DNA from: Paracyclopina nana
Lineage: Eukaryota; Arthropoda; Copepoda; Cyclopoida; Cyclopettidae
Assembly (NCBI GenBank): GCA_019096065.1
Contig: JAGUCH010000001.1
Location: 16,306,001 to 16,370,000, forward strand
Direction of reading: 5' to 3'
DNA length: 64,000 nucleotides
Positions 46,804-59,500 of this stretch are shown here, piece by piece (the first letter of the stretch is position 1; every line of letters starts with the position of its first letter). The translations under genes were made by a program, and so were the position numbers. The notes under the pieces were generated by a model. It was not told the DNA's origin, did no database searches, and was given only the letters and a program-made list of their open reading frames with translations.

Positions 46804-48896
46804 CTACATTTTTGCCATCTTGGCAGCAAGCAGTCCCAACATAGCGCCAGCCATAACGTAGAGAAACACCGAGTCGTTTTTGAGCAACATTGCCTCAAGG
46901 CAGTTCACACGATGGCTCAACTCCTTGATGGTGGTCATCCTCGTATCCTCGCTATTTTCCACTGGAGTACGAGCAGTTTTAGACAGGTTATTGTTGTTTT
47001 TGCTCGTAATTTCCTCCTGGAGAAGAAGCTCCTCTTCTCCAACATCTTTCATCATTTCCTCTTCTGTTGGCCCAGCCTAAAATAAAAGTTAATAGCTCCT
47101 CCTTGGGAAAAACTCAAACATTGAACCATTAATATGAACAACAACCTTTTTTGCTGGCATGCTTAACAAAGTAATAAGAGCCGCCGAGCTCTTGCCACCA
47201 ACCACGAACGAATTTACTCAAGTACGTAGTAGAAGATGCAACAAAGAAAACAAAGGCTTCTTTGGCCGGATGACCTAATTTCCAGAATTAGTAGTCTACA
47301 GTAGATGATTTGAAGCATTATTATCTTGCTTGAATCAAGCATTTTCGGCCACGAAATACAAAAGATTGAGAGTTGACCAAAAGCGTAGAAATGATCAAGT
47401 TTCATGTTGAGAGAGGCATTGTGTGAAAAATCGCCCACTGTGTGTGTGTGTGCCATATTCGCCTTTTCTATGCTAACGCTAGCAAACTATGCGGGAAGTC
47501 ATCTGAAGGCAAAATAATGATAAGAGCCATTAACGATCAAAATTGGCTAGCTGACTAAGCTGGCACGTTAATTTTCCCGAAATCTTGATTTTTCACCCAA
47601 GTTTATATGGCTTTAACGAGTCAAATTGGCACCTGGGTGTCAAAATGGAGATAACGTCAGATAAAACCTGCTACGTACGTAGCGTGCATATAAACTCCTC
47701 GCAGGAATAATGCTATCTTGATATGCGAAGTTCATAGAAAATCCGGAGAAACTGGAGCAAAGGAGCTCAGCATGCCGTGAAATTTTTCTCAAAACCTCCT
47801 GCTGCAAGAGCTATGAAGGCTCTAATTTCACGAGATCGAGGAAGAAACAATTACTTAAGGCGACTCTTAAAAATGCCATCAATTATCCGCGCGGCCAACT
47901 TCGACTCAATTTCACACTGCCAAAATCGCAGTTTTTTCACCTGGATTTCCAGTTGGGTTGGATTGCTATAGTCTTTGTCCGCCGCGGAGTGTGAATCTTG
48001 ATTTTCCTCGCGGAAAGATGAGTCATCCAAGCCATCTTTGTCGTTGTCATCCGGGGTGGAGTTTTTGAACCGTAACAATAGCCGAAGAGCTGCGACGTTG
48101 CTCGCGAGACGCAATACGTCCTTTGGGGTCGATGTAGCACCTGAAAAAGAACCACCATTATTATTTGTGCTACAACAGCTTTAAATGGGAATTTTGCCAT
48201 TACTGGGCACAGCGGTCAATGCGGATTGAATGAGAAACTTTTCCTTGTCCCGGATCAATGGATCAACACGATGATTTCCAGGGACTTCAACCAGAACCTG
48301 AAATAATATTGACAGATAACTTTTTGTAAGTTTTTGCAGGACGATTTTATTGAATAGTTAACAGCTCTTAAAACTTTCATCATCATAATCGTCGTATGAA
48401 GAATGATGGCCAATTTTGTAGAAATTTCAAAGTTTTTTCAGAGCACGATGACGATCAACGTTTCATGTCATTTGCAACTGGGAAAGTTGGCATCGTCAAC
48501 TTCTTGACAGAGCAACAGCACACATAATAGTTTATAGTATATATCTGCGAGTGGTGGGAACCATAAAATATCCATTCGGATTTACGTATAGCGTTTTTTT
48601 TGGCTGAGTCTGCAATTTGCAAAATGGAAAAAGCCAGCGTTAATCCCTTCTGAGAAAAGAGACACGCTGCTTAATGGAAGCCTGTCATGATATCGAGATT
48701 AGGCTGAACTCACCTCGATCCTCTCGAATGGCTTGATAAATCCGGAGCTGGGCGATAGGCCAATCACGTCTGGAGCCGTGGACTTGATACGAAAAGCTTG
48801 ATATTCGCCCGATTTATTAAGGAGGGAAAACACAGTCCTTCGTTCACCGCCGAAAGGACCTTCCAGCACCAACTCGTCCGGACTGACTTGCAACAT
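46804..48896 (-). CDS. VAMP-associated protein (VAP) family ER membrane protein
   Basis: Exons: 48896-48714, 48297-48204, 48140-47941, 47076-46804, giving 249 residues, the usual VAP length. VAPs sit in the ER membrane and bind FFAT-motif partners to tether the ER to other organelles. The MSP domain begins at residue 1: MLQVSPDELVLEGPF aligns with the VAP start, followed by FRIKSTAP (like FKVKTTAP) and KFLIQS (like KFMVQS). The end of the MSP domain is weakly conserved. An acidic/Asn-rich linker leads to a short coiled coil (about 205-226) and a C-terminal membrane anchor (229-246) with a GAMLG (GxxxG) motif, as in VAPs. Oddity: the conserved aromatic-C-V-R-P-N segment after TAP is replaced by DVIGLSPSS, so FFAT binding may be altered. 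It could be a divergent VAP paralogue. Confidence 0.9.
47077..47940 (-). other. Last intron of the VAP gene (864 bp)
   Basis: Bounded by donor GTGAAA after the third exon and by a TTTTAG acceptor before the last exon, phase 0. Nothing else was recognised inside. Confidence 0.6.
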
Positions 48897-50531
48897 TTTC
48901 TGGCAGCTTCAATCAGCTTATTTTTTCCAAGTCATCACCACACCACCACTACAGGTCAAAAATTTCTCCTCGATTTGAACCAACGAATACAGCGCGGCCA
49001 CGATTGGAAAAAAATGGAAATTCTGCTGGACTCAGCAGGCTGAACTGGTCAGAATTTAGTGATGGAACGAGCTCGAACTCGAATCGGTAACTCGAAAGGA
49101 AAACTTGGCTCGGACTAAATAAGCTTCCAACTCGAACTCGTTCGAAAAATAATTTCCAGCGAACTCCAAAAATTTTTCGTCAACTGATAGAAAAATTGGC
49201 AAATGTATTAAGCAAATTCCTGAAAAATTGGATGAACTCGGAAACTTCGAGTCAACTCGAACGAGCCAATGTTCAAAATGAGTCAACTCGAACCCAATTT
49301 TCGTAACTCGGAACTTACTCGAACCCAATTTTTTCGACTCGTTCCAACACTAGGCCAAATCAAAATCAACTGAGTCCTCAAAGGAGTGGAGCAGAGAAGT
49401 GAATTTGGAGTGGAGTAACGTAGACGCTGAGCCGAAAGTCCGAAACTGAGCAATAAATTGAGAGCCTTGTCAAATGGAGTGAGTAAAAACTTAGTTCCAT
49501 GAATAAGCCAGGTTTTGGTAGAATGTAATGGCATTTTACCGAAAAAATAATGAACAGTTTAAGTTTTGGTCAAGTTTGTGCTTTTTTGGGCGCATGACGT
49601 CCAACTGCTTTCAACGCTGGGGAATTTCCCAATTAAATAGTCTATTTAATTTAAAATTGGACAACTTGCTGGTCTCTGATGAATTTTGCTACTCTAATTG
49701 CTTTAACACTTTTATCCATCTTAAAAGAAGCCCGATCCAAAACTATTTATGTGAAGATTTCGATTTATACGGATAACTGGGAATAAATGCGTAGGCGATG
49801 TTTTTTTTAAGATTCTCAATGTTTGCGATTCTTCACTAATAATTATCAATAATATTTTTGTTGCGTCGTCATCATCATCGAGAATGTATGTATGTATGAA
49901 CATGTCGTGTCTAGCAATGCTTTCTCTGGTAATGTTTTGCGCGACAATTCCACCTGAAGTAGCAGTAGTAATTGTAGTTGTAGTACAGAAAAAGGGGAGT
50001 TTGTAGATGTTGTGTGATTGGTGGGCAAGAATTGGGAGGGCCGTAGTCGAAATAATGTTTTGTTGTTTGTTTGGAAGATTCACTTGGTTTTTGATGCCAT
50101 CACGAAAAAAGATGGCAAAGCAACATTGGTCAACATGTAATCTTTGTTGAAAAAAATAATGAAAGCGTATTCATGTCTAGTAGTAAGTAATCATTAATTA
50201 ATAAGGATCTTTTCTCATGGGGATTGATCAATTCATCATGTTCCAGAGATGCCATTAAGTTAAGAATGAAAATCAGCAGCAGCAGCAGCATTTTTTTTGG
50301 CACCTCAAAAAAGCAAATTTGGGATCGCTTTCCAACAACGACCGAATTTTTAAAAGAGAAGAGCTCTTCAGCAGCATTAAGTGGCTCTCTCCTTTCCTTA
50401 GGCCGATGACAGTCGAAAAGTTGGGGAATGTTGATTTTCCTCGAGATTGTTCGCAGAGTTCCACACTTCACGCTTCATTTGTTGAAATTAACGAATTGGT
50501 TTATCACAGCACATATGAAGTTTTCAATTGT
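48897..50531. other. Spacer between the VAP 5' end and the CHD 3' end
   Basis: Contains the VAP promoter region, the hAT-like relic at 49057-49352, and presumably the CHD 3' UTR next to 50531. No gene is recognised. No clear minus-strand AATAAA follows the CHD stop. Confidence 0.5.
49057..49352. mobile_element. Possible hAT-like relic rich in GAACTCGA repeats
   Basis: The left end TAGTGATGGAACGAG and the right end CTCGTTCCAACACTA are inverted with one mismatch, and TAGTGTTGGAACGAG-type ends resemble hAT termini. The interior repeats ACTCGAAC and its variants many times. No convincing 8 bp target duplication was seen, so the call is tentative. Confidence 0.45.
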
Positions 50532-53500
50532 TTAAGCACTATCCTCACTCTTAGTGTCTTGCAATTTGTCCACAACATTGTCAAGTTTTCCGAGGCCTCG
50601 TCGCCGACCAGACCTGGTCAGTCTGATTGGCGCTCCCGAGGCGTCAGTTCCGTCAGTGATGGAGCCTTCAGCTCCGCTCGAGTTGCCTCCGTCGTGCTCC
50701 TGAAGCTCTTGCTCCTTCTGGAGTCGAGCTCGCTTCTTTTCACGCAAAAGCACTCGCTCCTCACTCGTCAGTCCGCCTTTGGTTGAGCCCTCGTTGTCAG
50801 TAGCCTCATCCGCGGTGCTCGTCTTGTCATTTTCAGACTCTTTCTCGTTATTGCCATTCTGGTGCTGGTCCTCCTTTGGCATCACCGCAGCTCCAGACGC
50901 AGCAGCGGCATCTTGGGTCTTCTTCTCAACACTCTCGTGATTCTTGGAAGCTTGGGGATCAACTACAGCAGCAGCGGCGGCTGCAGCCTTTTTCTTCTCT
51001 TCTAGAGCAGCAGCCACAGTCCCTGGTTTGGCCTTGACTCCAGCACTCGATCCAGAGCTGGCTTTGGATGACACTCCGTTGTGAGAGGTGCTGGGAAAGC
51101 CAAGGCTGGAGTACATTGCAGCCAACGAGGGATCCAGGCTGGCCAAAATCTTGGGATCCAAATTGGCCAAGTCTTTGGGATCCATGGTGGCCAAACTGGC
51201 CATTGTTTTTGGATCAAGACCAAACATCTTTGGATCGAGACCTGCTGAGGCCAACAGCTTCGGATCAAAAGCAGAGGCCATCGAAGTGGGTCCTGGCTTG
51301 GTATCAACCAGTCTTGGATCGATGCCCATGCTGGCCAGGATCTTGGGGTCCATTCCAGCAAGCATTTTGGGATCAAGGCCAAGCATCTTGGGGTCGAGCA
51401 ACATGCTCTCCGGAGCCTTTTTCTCTGATGAAGATGATGCTCCTCCCTTTGTAGCTTCCTTCACAAACTTTGGATCAATTCCATACGCTGCCAGAGTTTT
51501 GGCATCCATGCCAGCAAACATTTTGGGATCCAGGCCAAACATCTTGGGATCGACGCCACCAGCACCAAACATTTTAGGATCAAGTCCATAGGCTGCTGCA
51601 GTCTTGGGATCCAGACCAAGCAACTTGGGATCAAGGCCAGCCAATAGTTTGGGATCTATCCCACCATACAATTTTGACAAATCAGATGATGTCGAGGGAC
51701 CTGTAGATGTTGTCGTGCTTGATCCTGAGGCCGATGTCGCCACTCGGGTTCCCAAAGCTGAGAAAGTTGGCGCAACAGTTGATGTAATCTTGGCCATGGT
51801 CTTGGTCGATGGAGGCTTTGCTGGAGTTTGCTTTTGCTCCAAAAGGCTGGCCACTATTTTGGGGTCAAGTCCAAGACTCTGGAGAGCCTTTGAGTCGAGA
51901 CCCATCAGCATTTTGGGATCCAACCCAAGAAGCCTCGGGTCTAGTCCGGGTCCAAAGCCAGTTGCACCAGGCATATTGGATCCTTTTGAAGATTTCGGAT
52001 CGAACATCTTGGGATCAAAGCCAAATAATCTTGGGTCGAATCCACCAAACAAAGTCTTGGGATCCATGCCTGCCAACATTTTAGGGTCCATCATGGCGCT
52101 CAACAGCTTAGGATCCATACCAGCAAACAGTTTTGGATCAAGCCCAGCCATGGAGGTAGCAGCGGTTGTTGACGTGCTCACTGATGTCGATGCCATAGAA
52201 ATCTTGTCAAGACCCGGAATCATTTTTGGGTCAATTCCAGCAGCCTGCAGAAGTTTGGGGTCCATGCCAGACAAGACTTTAGGGTCAAGTCCACCAAAAC
52301 CCATCATAGTGCGAGGATCAAGTCCAAGCATTTTGGGGTCCATGGAAGCCAAAGACTTAGGATCCAGACCAGCAGCTTTCAGCAGATTGGGGTCCATACC
52401 AGCCAACATCTTGGGGTCGAGACCAAGAGCAGCAGCAGCACTACTCAATGCTGATGAAGGCGTGGAGGTTCGTGGAGCCATTGAAGATGGCACTGAAGTT
52501 CTGGGCGATCTACGGTCATCACTCTTCACGCTGGCCCTTGATGGTGGTCTTGGAGAAGCTCTGGGGGAATTAGAGTTGCCAGCTTTGCTCGTGGAGGGCG
52601 AGGAAGTAGTCGATGTTTTGGACTTGGTACCCAAAAACATTTCCATGCCAGGCATACCAGCCATCATGGCAGGATTCATGCCATAGCCATACATTGCAGC
52701 AAGCTGGTTACTGGGATCCATGGCGGCCATGGCTGCCATCAGGCTAGCATTGGGGTTCTTGGGGTCAAGCCCAAGAGCAGCCAAAGTCATGGGGTCCATT
52801 TTCTTGGGATCAAGGCCAATTGCAGCCAGCATTGAGGCATCAAATTTGCGAGGATCAAGACCCATCGCCTTGGCCATAGCTTCCATGCTTTGATTGGCAC
52901 TATCATTTGAGGCCTTTGAGGTCGGTGTTGCTTTTCCACTAGGTGAAGAAGTGGGCGGAGGCTTCTTGTCCGGCGCCAAGAGACCCATGGCTTGCAAGGA
53001 TTTGGTGTCGAGTCCCATTTGCTGCAAGAACTTGGGATCCAGGCCCATGCTCTGAAGAGTCTTGGGGTCCATGCCCATTGCCGCTAGCATTTTGGAGTCG
53101 AATCCACTATTGGAGGCTGATGTTGTTGCCGGTGCCTTTGGCTGCTCAAAACCCATGGCTTGAAGCATCTTGGCATCGAGGCCCATTGCAGCAAGCGTTT
53201 TTGAGTCCATGCCAAGACTTTGAAGCATCTTCGGGTCCATGCCAAGCCCAGCAAACATCTTGGGATCCATGCCAAGAGCTTGAAGGCTCTTTGCATCCAA
53301 GCCCATGGATTGCAGCATTTTCGGGTCCAACCCTCCCATCATGGCGTTCTTGGACGCATCCAACATTTTGGGGTCCAATCCCATGGCAGCAAGGCTTTTA
53401 GCGTCAATACCCATTGCTTGAAGAGTTTTGGCATCCATGCCCATAGCCGCCATCATCATTGGGTCCATTTTCATGGGATTTTTGGGGTCACCAAATCCAA

Positions 53501-56500
53501 GCATAGCAGCTGTCACTGGATCGAGCTTTTTGGGATCCAATCCATAGAGAGCGGCTAGAGACATTGGATTTTTGGGATCAAGGCTGGCCAAGGCAGACAT
53601 GGGGTTCTTGGGATCCAAGCCAGCCATTGTGGTGAGACCAGAGAGGCTGTATGATGGGCCGATGCCACCAGAGGTGCTCTTTTTACTCGCTGGTTCATCC
53701 ATTGGAGGTCGTCCAGGGCCTTTCCTCTTCTGGGCAGATCCAAGAGCCCCAAGATCAACACCTGTTTTCAGAGTCTCTTTGTTCTTGACCAACTCGGCCC
53801 ATTTGGGGTCCACATCAAACATGGGATTTTCGATGAGCCACTGAGCCAAATACTTCAATTTCGGCCCCTGAGTTCCAGACAATTTCTTGCCTGTGAACCT
53901 GTTGAGAACGGTCACGTGCTCGTCACCAGACAAATTAGACATCCACTCCATGAGGTTGCCAACAGCTTTGGGAGACTTTCCAGCTGACGTTGACGTAGCC
54001 GTAGCATTCGAAGTGGAGGGGGTGACTGGCCTGTCAGGTACCACGCCCATTTGAGCCTCAAGCCACTTTTGAACCTTCGTTTCAGATGGGGAATCCGGCC
54101 TTCCCAACAAATCTTGAAGCTTATTCAGGTCAGGAATCCTTGAGACCGATGCCAAGGCTTCTTTGCTCTTCAGCAAGCTTTGACCTGGCGTGGCTTCTTC
54201 CTTGTCAAGGTTCACTCCCTTGGCAGCGCCAAGACCAAACATGATATCATCCAGCCTCTTCTTTTTCTTGGTCTTGTCCTCAGTCGTGCCCTCGGCGAGC
54301 TTTCTTTTTTGACCCAGCTTGTCTAATGCCGACTCCAACTTGGAGCCGGTTTTCTGCGATGCTTTCTTCTGCAAATCAGCCAAAAACGAGCTAGTCTCAG
54401 CAGCTTCTCCATTGACGGCTGTTATTTCCACTCCACTCAGCCCGCGATTTTTGGTCAATCTGAAAAACAAAAGTACCTCTGTCGAGTTATGTGCATTTAA
54501 ACAGGGCAGCAAATAAATAGCAATCACGGCACGACGTCAAGAGGACAGGACGACGAAAAAGTACCCAAAAACTTCGTCCATGTATGTAGTCTTTGGTCCT
54601 TTTGGTATGACAGAGATTGTCAATCCATTAATGGTTCGTTCATGAAACTGATGTTGTTGCTGCTGTTGGTGTAGCTGAGGCTGAGGACCAAAAAGGTCCT
54701 CGTAAGTGTTGACTCTAGAAGTGCTGTCTGTTAAAAAGCTCTCGATGGAAGGGTAAGTGTCATGCACGAGATCATGAAAAGGATCCCTAGATTTATAAGA
54801 AGAACAATAATAGGGAGATAGCGAGGGAAAATTGATTTAAGAGGGGTAGTAAAAAGCTGGTAACAACCGCTGCTACGACAATGCTTCAAAACTATTAGCA
54901 GAAAATATGTGGTATAGGAAAAAAGTGTAGTTGAATTGGAATAATTTTGCAATTTTTGCATACCTGGCTAAAGGATCATCCTCATCCAATTTGGATGCTC
55001 CACCGAGGCCAGAGGTGAGCAATTGATGAATTTTGCTCTCAGTCGACTTGAGCTTATCGGAGGATGATTCGCTCATGGGAGTTGAAGTCTCCCTCAAGTT
55101 GGAATCAGGGCTCATTGGATCGAAGGGAGTGTTGTCAGTGTCTTGCAGGTGGGCCAAGATTTCGCCCAAGCTGTAGTCAGCCTTCTCGGGGAATTTGCCA
55201 TCCTGGACGCATTTCACAACTTGCTCAACTCGGATGGCCAATACTTGATCCTTGGGCCATTTGAAGGTGGCAGCATATGTTTGTGCCACGAGGTCGTTCA
55301 TCATGGACATGTCATAGAGAAGGCCACCTTTTGCCATCTGCTCCATCTGTTGCATGGTGATTTGTGGCGGAGCAATAGTGACGCTGGCTCTTCTGGGTTT
55401 TTTGGCTTTTCCGGCCTTTTCTTTGGGCTTCTCCTTGTCTTCATCAGCATCCTCCTTCTCCTTGTCATTTTCTTTCGGCTTCCCGTTTTCTTCGAGAGGT
55501 TTATCGCCAGCTTTGTCATCAGATGATGATGGTCCAGCCTCTTCATCTGCAGGTGCTTCTTTTGATGCCTTGGCTTTCTCCCTCAATTCCTCGTACTCTT
55601 TGGCCATCTTTTTGTCAAGCAGAGGTTCATTCATTAGTTGCCTTTTGAGGAGGTCTTTGAAGCATAGCTCCTCGCTCATAATGAAATAGTCCATCCTTGC
55701 CATGCCAGACCTAGCAACTCCATGGAGCAAATCTTTATCGTGCTTTCCTGAGATCCACCACTCGGGCAAGTCGCAGGCATCTTCGCACAAGAGCAGCTTC
55801 TCATCGAGCTTAGCATCAGTCAAAATGACGTCACGGATTGTCTTCAATAAGTCGATCCGGGCGAAAATCTTCTTCGCTTTGACCTCATCTATGGCATCGA
55901 TGTGAAGCTGGCAAGCCTCTTCATCTTCGCTCAGACTCTGGCCCAAAGCCTTTTTGCAGGCAGCTGTGAAGGCAGTGTAATACTCACTCAAGGTATCGTC
56001 ATACTTTTTGTCCAGCCTAGCCAACTGCTTGAACCGATCCCATTGAATCTTCTTGTCTTTGGTCTCAATGCCATAGGCCATGATGGCTCGGAAGAAATCG
56101 TTCTCCTCCTTTTTGCTCAGCTTCTGTTTCGAGTCCATTTTCTGCTGCTCGCGCTCCTTGATGACCTGCTCAATTCTTTCTCGTCGCTCATTTCTGCGAT
56201 CTTGAGCAGCCAATCTGGCTTCTTCCCGCTTGTTTTCTCGCTGATATGAAGCCATCAATCGCCGGAGCCGGCCATTCAACTCGGAGGAAGATGGGAAAGG
56301 TTTGAATTGACCGTTGGATGTAGATTCATCCTTATTGGGCTTGATGCTGGAGGCTCTCTCAGAGGGAGTCTTGGACCCAGACAGCATCGAGTCTTCGTCC
56401 TCGTCCAGCTTGGAATCATCATCCATGTCCATGTTATTTTTGTTCAGAGGCTTAGCAGCGATCTCATCTTCGTCAGGAGGGCCGCAAATTTTCAAGAAGC

Positions 56501-59500
56501 AAAGTTGGGGATCCAGTCGCATCATATCGTACCTAAATTGGCGAAATAAAAATCAAGTCTTGGAAATGCTCCTAATTAAAAACAACTTACGATTCGTAGC
56601 CATGTCTGTACGTGCCAACAAGCAAAGATTTGTCTGCCTGAGAGTCCCACCAAGTTGTGAGTGGTCCATCGCACGGCGGCACAACCAGAGGAATCTCCCT
56701 GTAAATAGAGTAATAAATTGATCCAGCTGAATTTATTGATCAACAAGATATAGAACTGCAACGGCAGCCGAAAGGGAGAGCATAACTAGCTTTGGCTTTC
56801 CCCTCCTTCCTTCCAAATGGGGAGTGAAATGGCTTCAGACTCTTAGTATTTTGCCTTTCCCAAAAGAAGGAGACAATGCAAAGTAAAAAGAAGCTGAAGA
56901 AAGCAGGAAAGCCTCCAGCCTAAACTACAAGCCAAAACCATGAGTGTCGGCTCGATTTTCAAGAGACGAGAGCTGATAGGAGGCTCTTTGCTTACAGAAT
57001 TTACTAACTTTCTCGAGTCTGCCTCATAGCTGCTGTGAAAGGCTAGTTATGGCGATGGAAATTTCTATAATTTCGTAACAAGAGAAAGCACCTCTCAGAG
57101 TCTCACACAATAAAAATGTGCTTCTTCGCGCAGAGAGCAGCAGCCATCATAGAATTTTCCGTGTACTTACGAGAGCGGCTTGTTATTGGCGACAAGCTTG
57201 TCATGGAGGGAGCCAAAGATGTCGTGTTTCAACGACCAGAGCATCTTGATTCGCAGGAGAATCTTGTTATTATGACGATCCAGGTGTTTTCTGTAGTTCT
57301 TGTCGAGGTTGACTTCCATGTCGTACTTCTCATCAGCAATCCACTCAAAGCCATCTCCCTCGGCTCCACGGCCTTTTTTGCCCTTTCTGCTGCGGGAATT
57401 TCGCTTCGCAATGAACTCAGGTGGGGTGATGAGCTCCCAAATGAAGGCTTTGAGCTTCTCGTCTCCTCGGTAGGTATTAACGCAGTAAAGCAGGACGAGC
57501 CTGTAAGCATCTTCCACGCTTTCTGCTGTGTAGCCCTTGCGCAGACCAGAATGATGGACAATTTCCTCCCAGCGTCCCCAACTAAACAGAAAAGTTAAGA
57601 TTAACAGCAAAGTACATTAGGGGATGATCACTATCATGGAGGAAGCCAAAATCTCAGACAGTGCATTTAACTCATAGAAAGCCCCAAAGTGCTTCTCGGT
57701 ATTAGCATGGCAGGTCATCACAGAAAAGTAGCCCCAAATTGAACAAATCTTGACAGACTGTAGTTTGATTGATAATTAGCTTACCCAAACGTGAGAACGG
57801 ACTTTTCCAGCCGGAAAAGCTCAGACTTGCTCCAGGATCCATATTCGACCTGTCGCTCATCCTCCATGTAGTCCTCGTCATCTGAGCCTCGACGCCTTCG
57901 CGAGGATCGGCGGTTCTTCTTGCCACGACCACTACGCTCTTCATCGCTGTCACTGGAGGAGTCCAGCTCAGACACATTATTGGGGTCGAGATTGTCATGG
58001 CCGCCAAACCTTTGGATCTTCTTGCGAGAGCGAGGCTCAACCATCATCAGTCGGGTGTTCTCGTCAATTTGCTCAATTTCAGCCTTCTTGGCCCACTTGG
58101 CCCAAAAGTCTGGATCGTCAATGGCAATATCAGCAGTGTCCGCTGACGCAAAAGTGGCCTTGGCAAAACTACCGCCAGATTGGCCAGCTGTGTCCATGGT
58201 GACTGTCTGAGTTCTCCTTTCCAAAATCGAATCAATGTCCTCCTCGCAAAACTTGTCAGCAGCAGTGTCATCGTCCATCAGGGCGCCATAAGCGCCCTTT
58301 TTGAGGAGATCCTCCACCTCCTTCTTGGACAACGCATTCGACTTTTCGGGATTCTTGCTGCCCTGCTGGGTATTCATGGACTGAAGGACAGCCCGATCCA
58401 GACCCAATTTCAAGCTAGCCCGGTCGAACATTTCTCGCTCGTAAGTGTTACGAGTGATCAACCGGTAGATTTTGACCATTTTGTCTTGACCGATACGATG
58501 ACATCTGGCCTGAGCTTGCAAGTCGTTTTGTGGATTCCAATCACTGTCATAAATAATGCAAGTGTCGGCAGCAACGAGGTTGATTCCAAGACCACCAGCT
58601 TTGGTACAAAGCAAAAAGACGAACCTGTCCGAGTCTGGACGGCAGAAGCGATCGATTGCGGCCTGCCTCATATTGCCACGAATGCGACCATCGATCCTTT
58701 CAAAGGCATACTGCTTTCGAATCAAATAGTCCTCGAGGATGTCCAACATTTTGACCATTTGGCTGAAGATGAGGACTCTGTGGCCATTTGCCTTCAGCTT
58801 GGGCAGCAGCTTGTCCAGCAACACCATTTTTCCCGACGAGTGGGTCAACGCTTTGAAATAAAGCTCCTCTTCGTCGGTGAAATCTGATTTCCTGGACTTG
58901 TAGTCCTCTTGGATTTGCTCTTCGGCCCCATTCAACAGATAGGGATGGATGCAGCATTTCCTCAACTCCATCATGGTGTTCATCAAGTTGGGAACATTGG
59001 CATTGCTCGTGCCTTTAGCCAAAAAGCTAAAGTTCTTCTCGAGAATGGCTCGGTAGTATTTCTTCTGAATGTTGGTAAGCTCCACCTCAACGATGGTTTC
59101 TTCCTTGGGCTTGAGAGACTTCTCCACGTCCTCCTTCATCCTCCTCAACATGAGTGGCTTCAACAAGGCCTGGAGTTTATTGACCTGGTCCTCGTTTTGC
59201 ATGTCACCAAACTCTTTGATGAATGCCTCCTGCGAGTTGAATTGAGCTGGCTCTAAAAATGAGAGCAACGAGTACAACTCGTGGATGTTGTTCTGCAAAG
59301 GTGTTCCGGAGAGGAGAAGCCTGCATTCGATCTCCAGTAAATTGAGACCCTCCAGAAGCTTACACTTGGCATTCTTGAGCCTATGAGCCTCGTCGATGAC
59401 ACAGGCCCTCCATCGAATCTCACGCAACTCGAGGATGTCCGTGATCAAGCACTCGTAGGTAGTGATGAGGACGTGGAATTTGAAGATTCCATTCATGCGT

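Noticed and set aside
51604-52686. 360-codon plus-strand frame full of LGS repeats (also 51088-51591)
   Set aside because: It is the antisense of the CHD D-P-K repeat tract. Repeated GGATCCAAG-like codons keep the opposite strand open by composition.
58180-58887. 235-codon plus-strand frame
   Set aside because: Lies wholly opposite the CHD helicase C region, whose minus-strand protein is strongly conserved.
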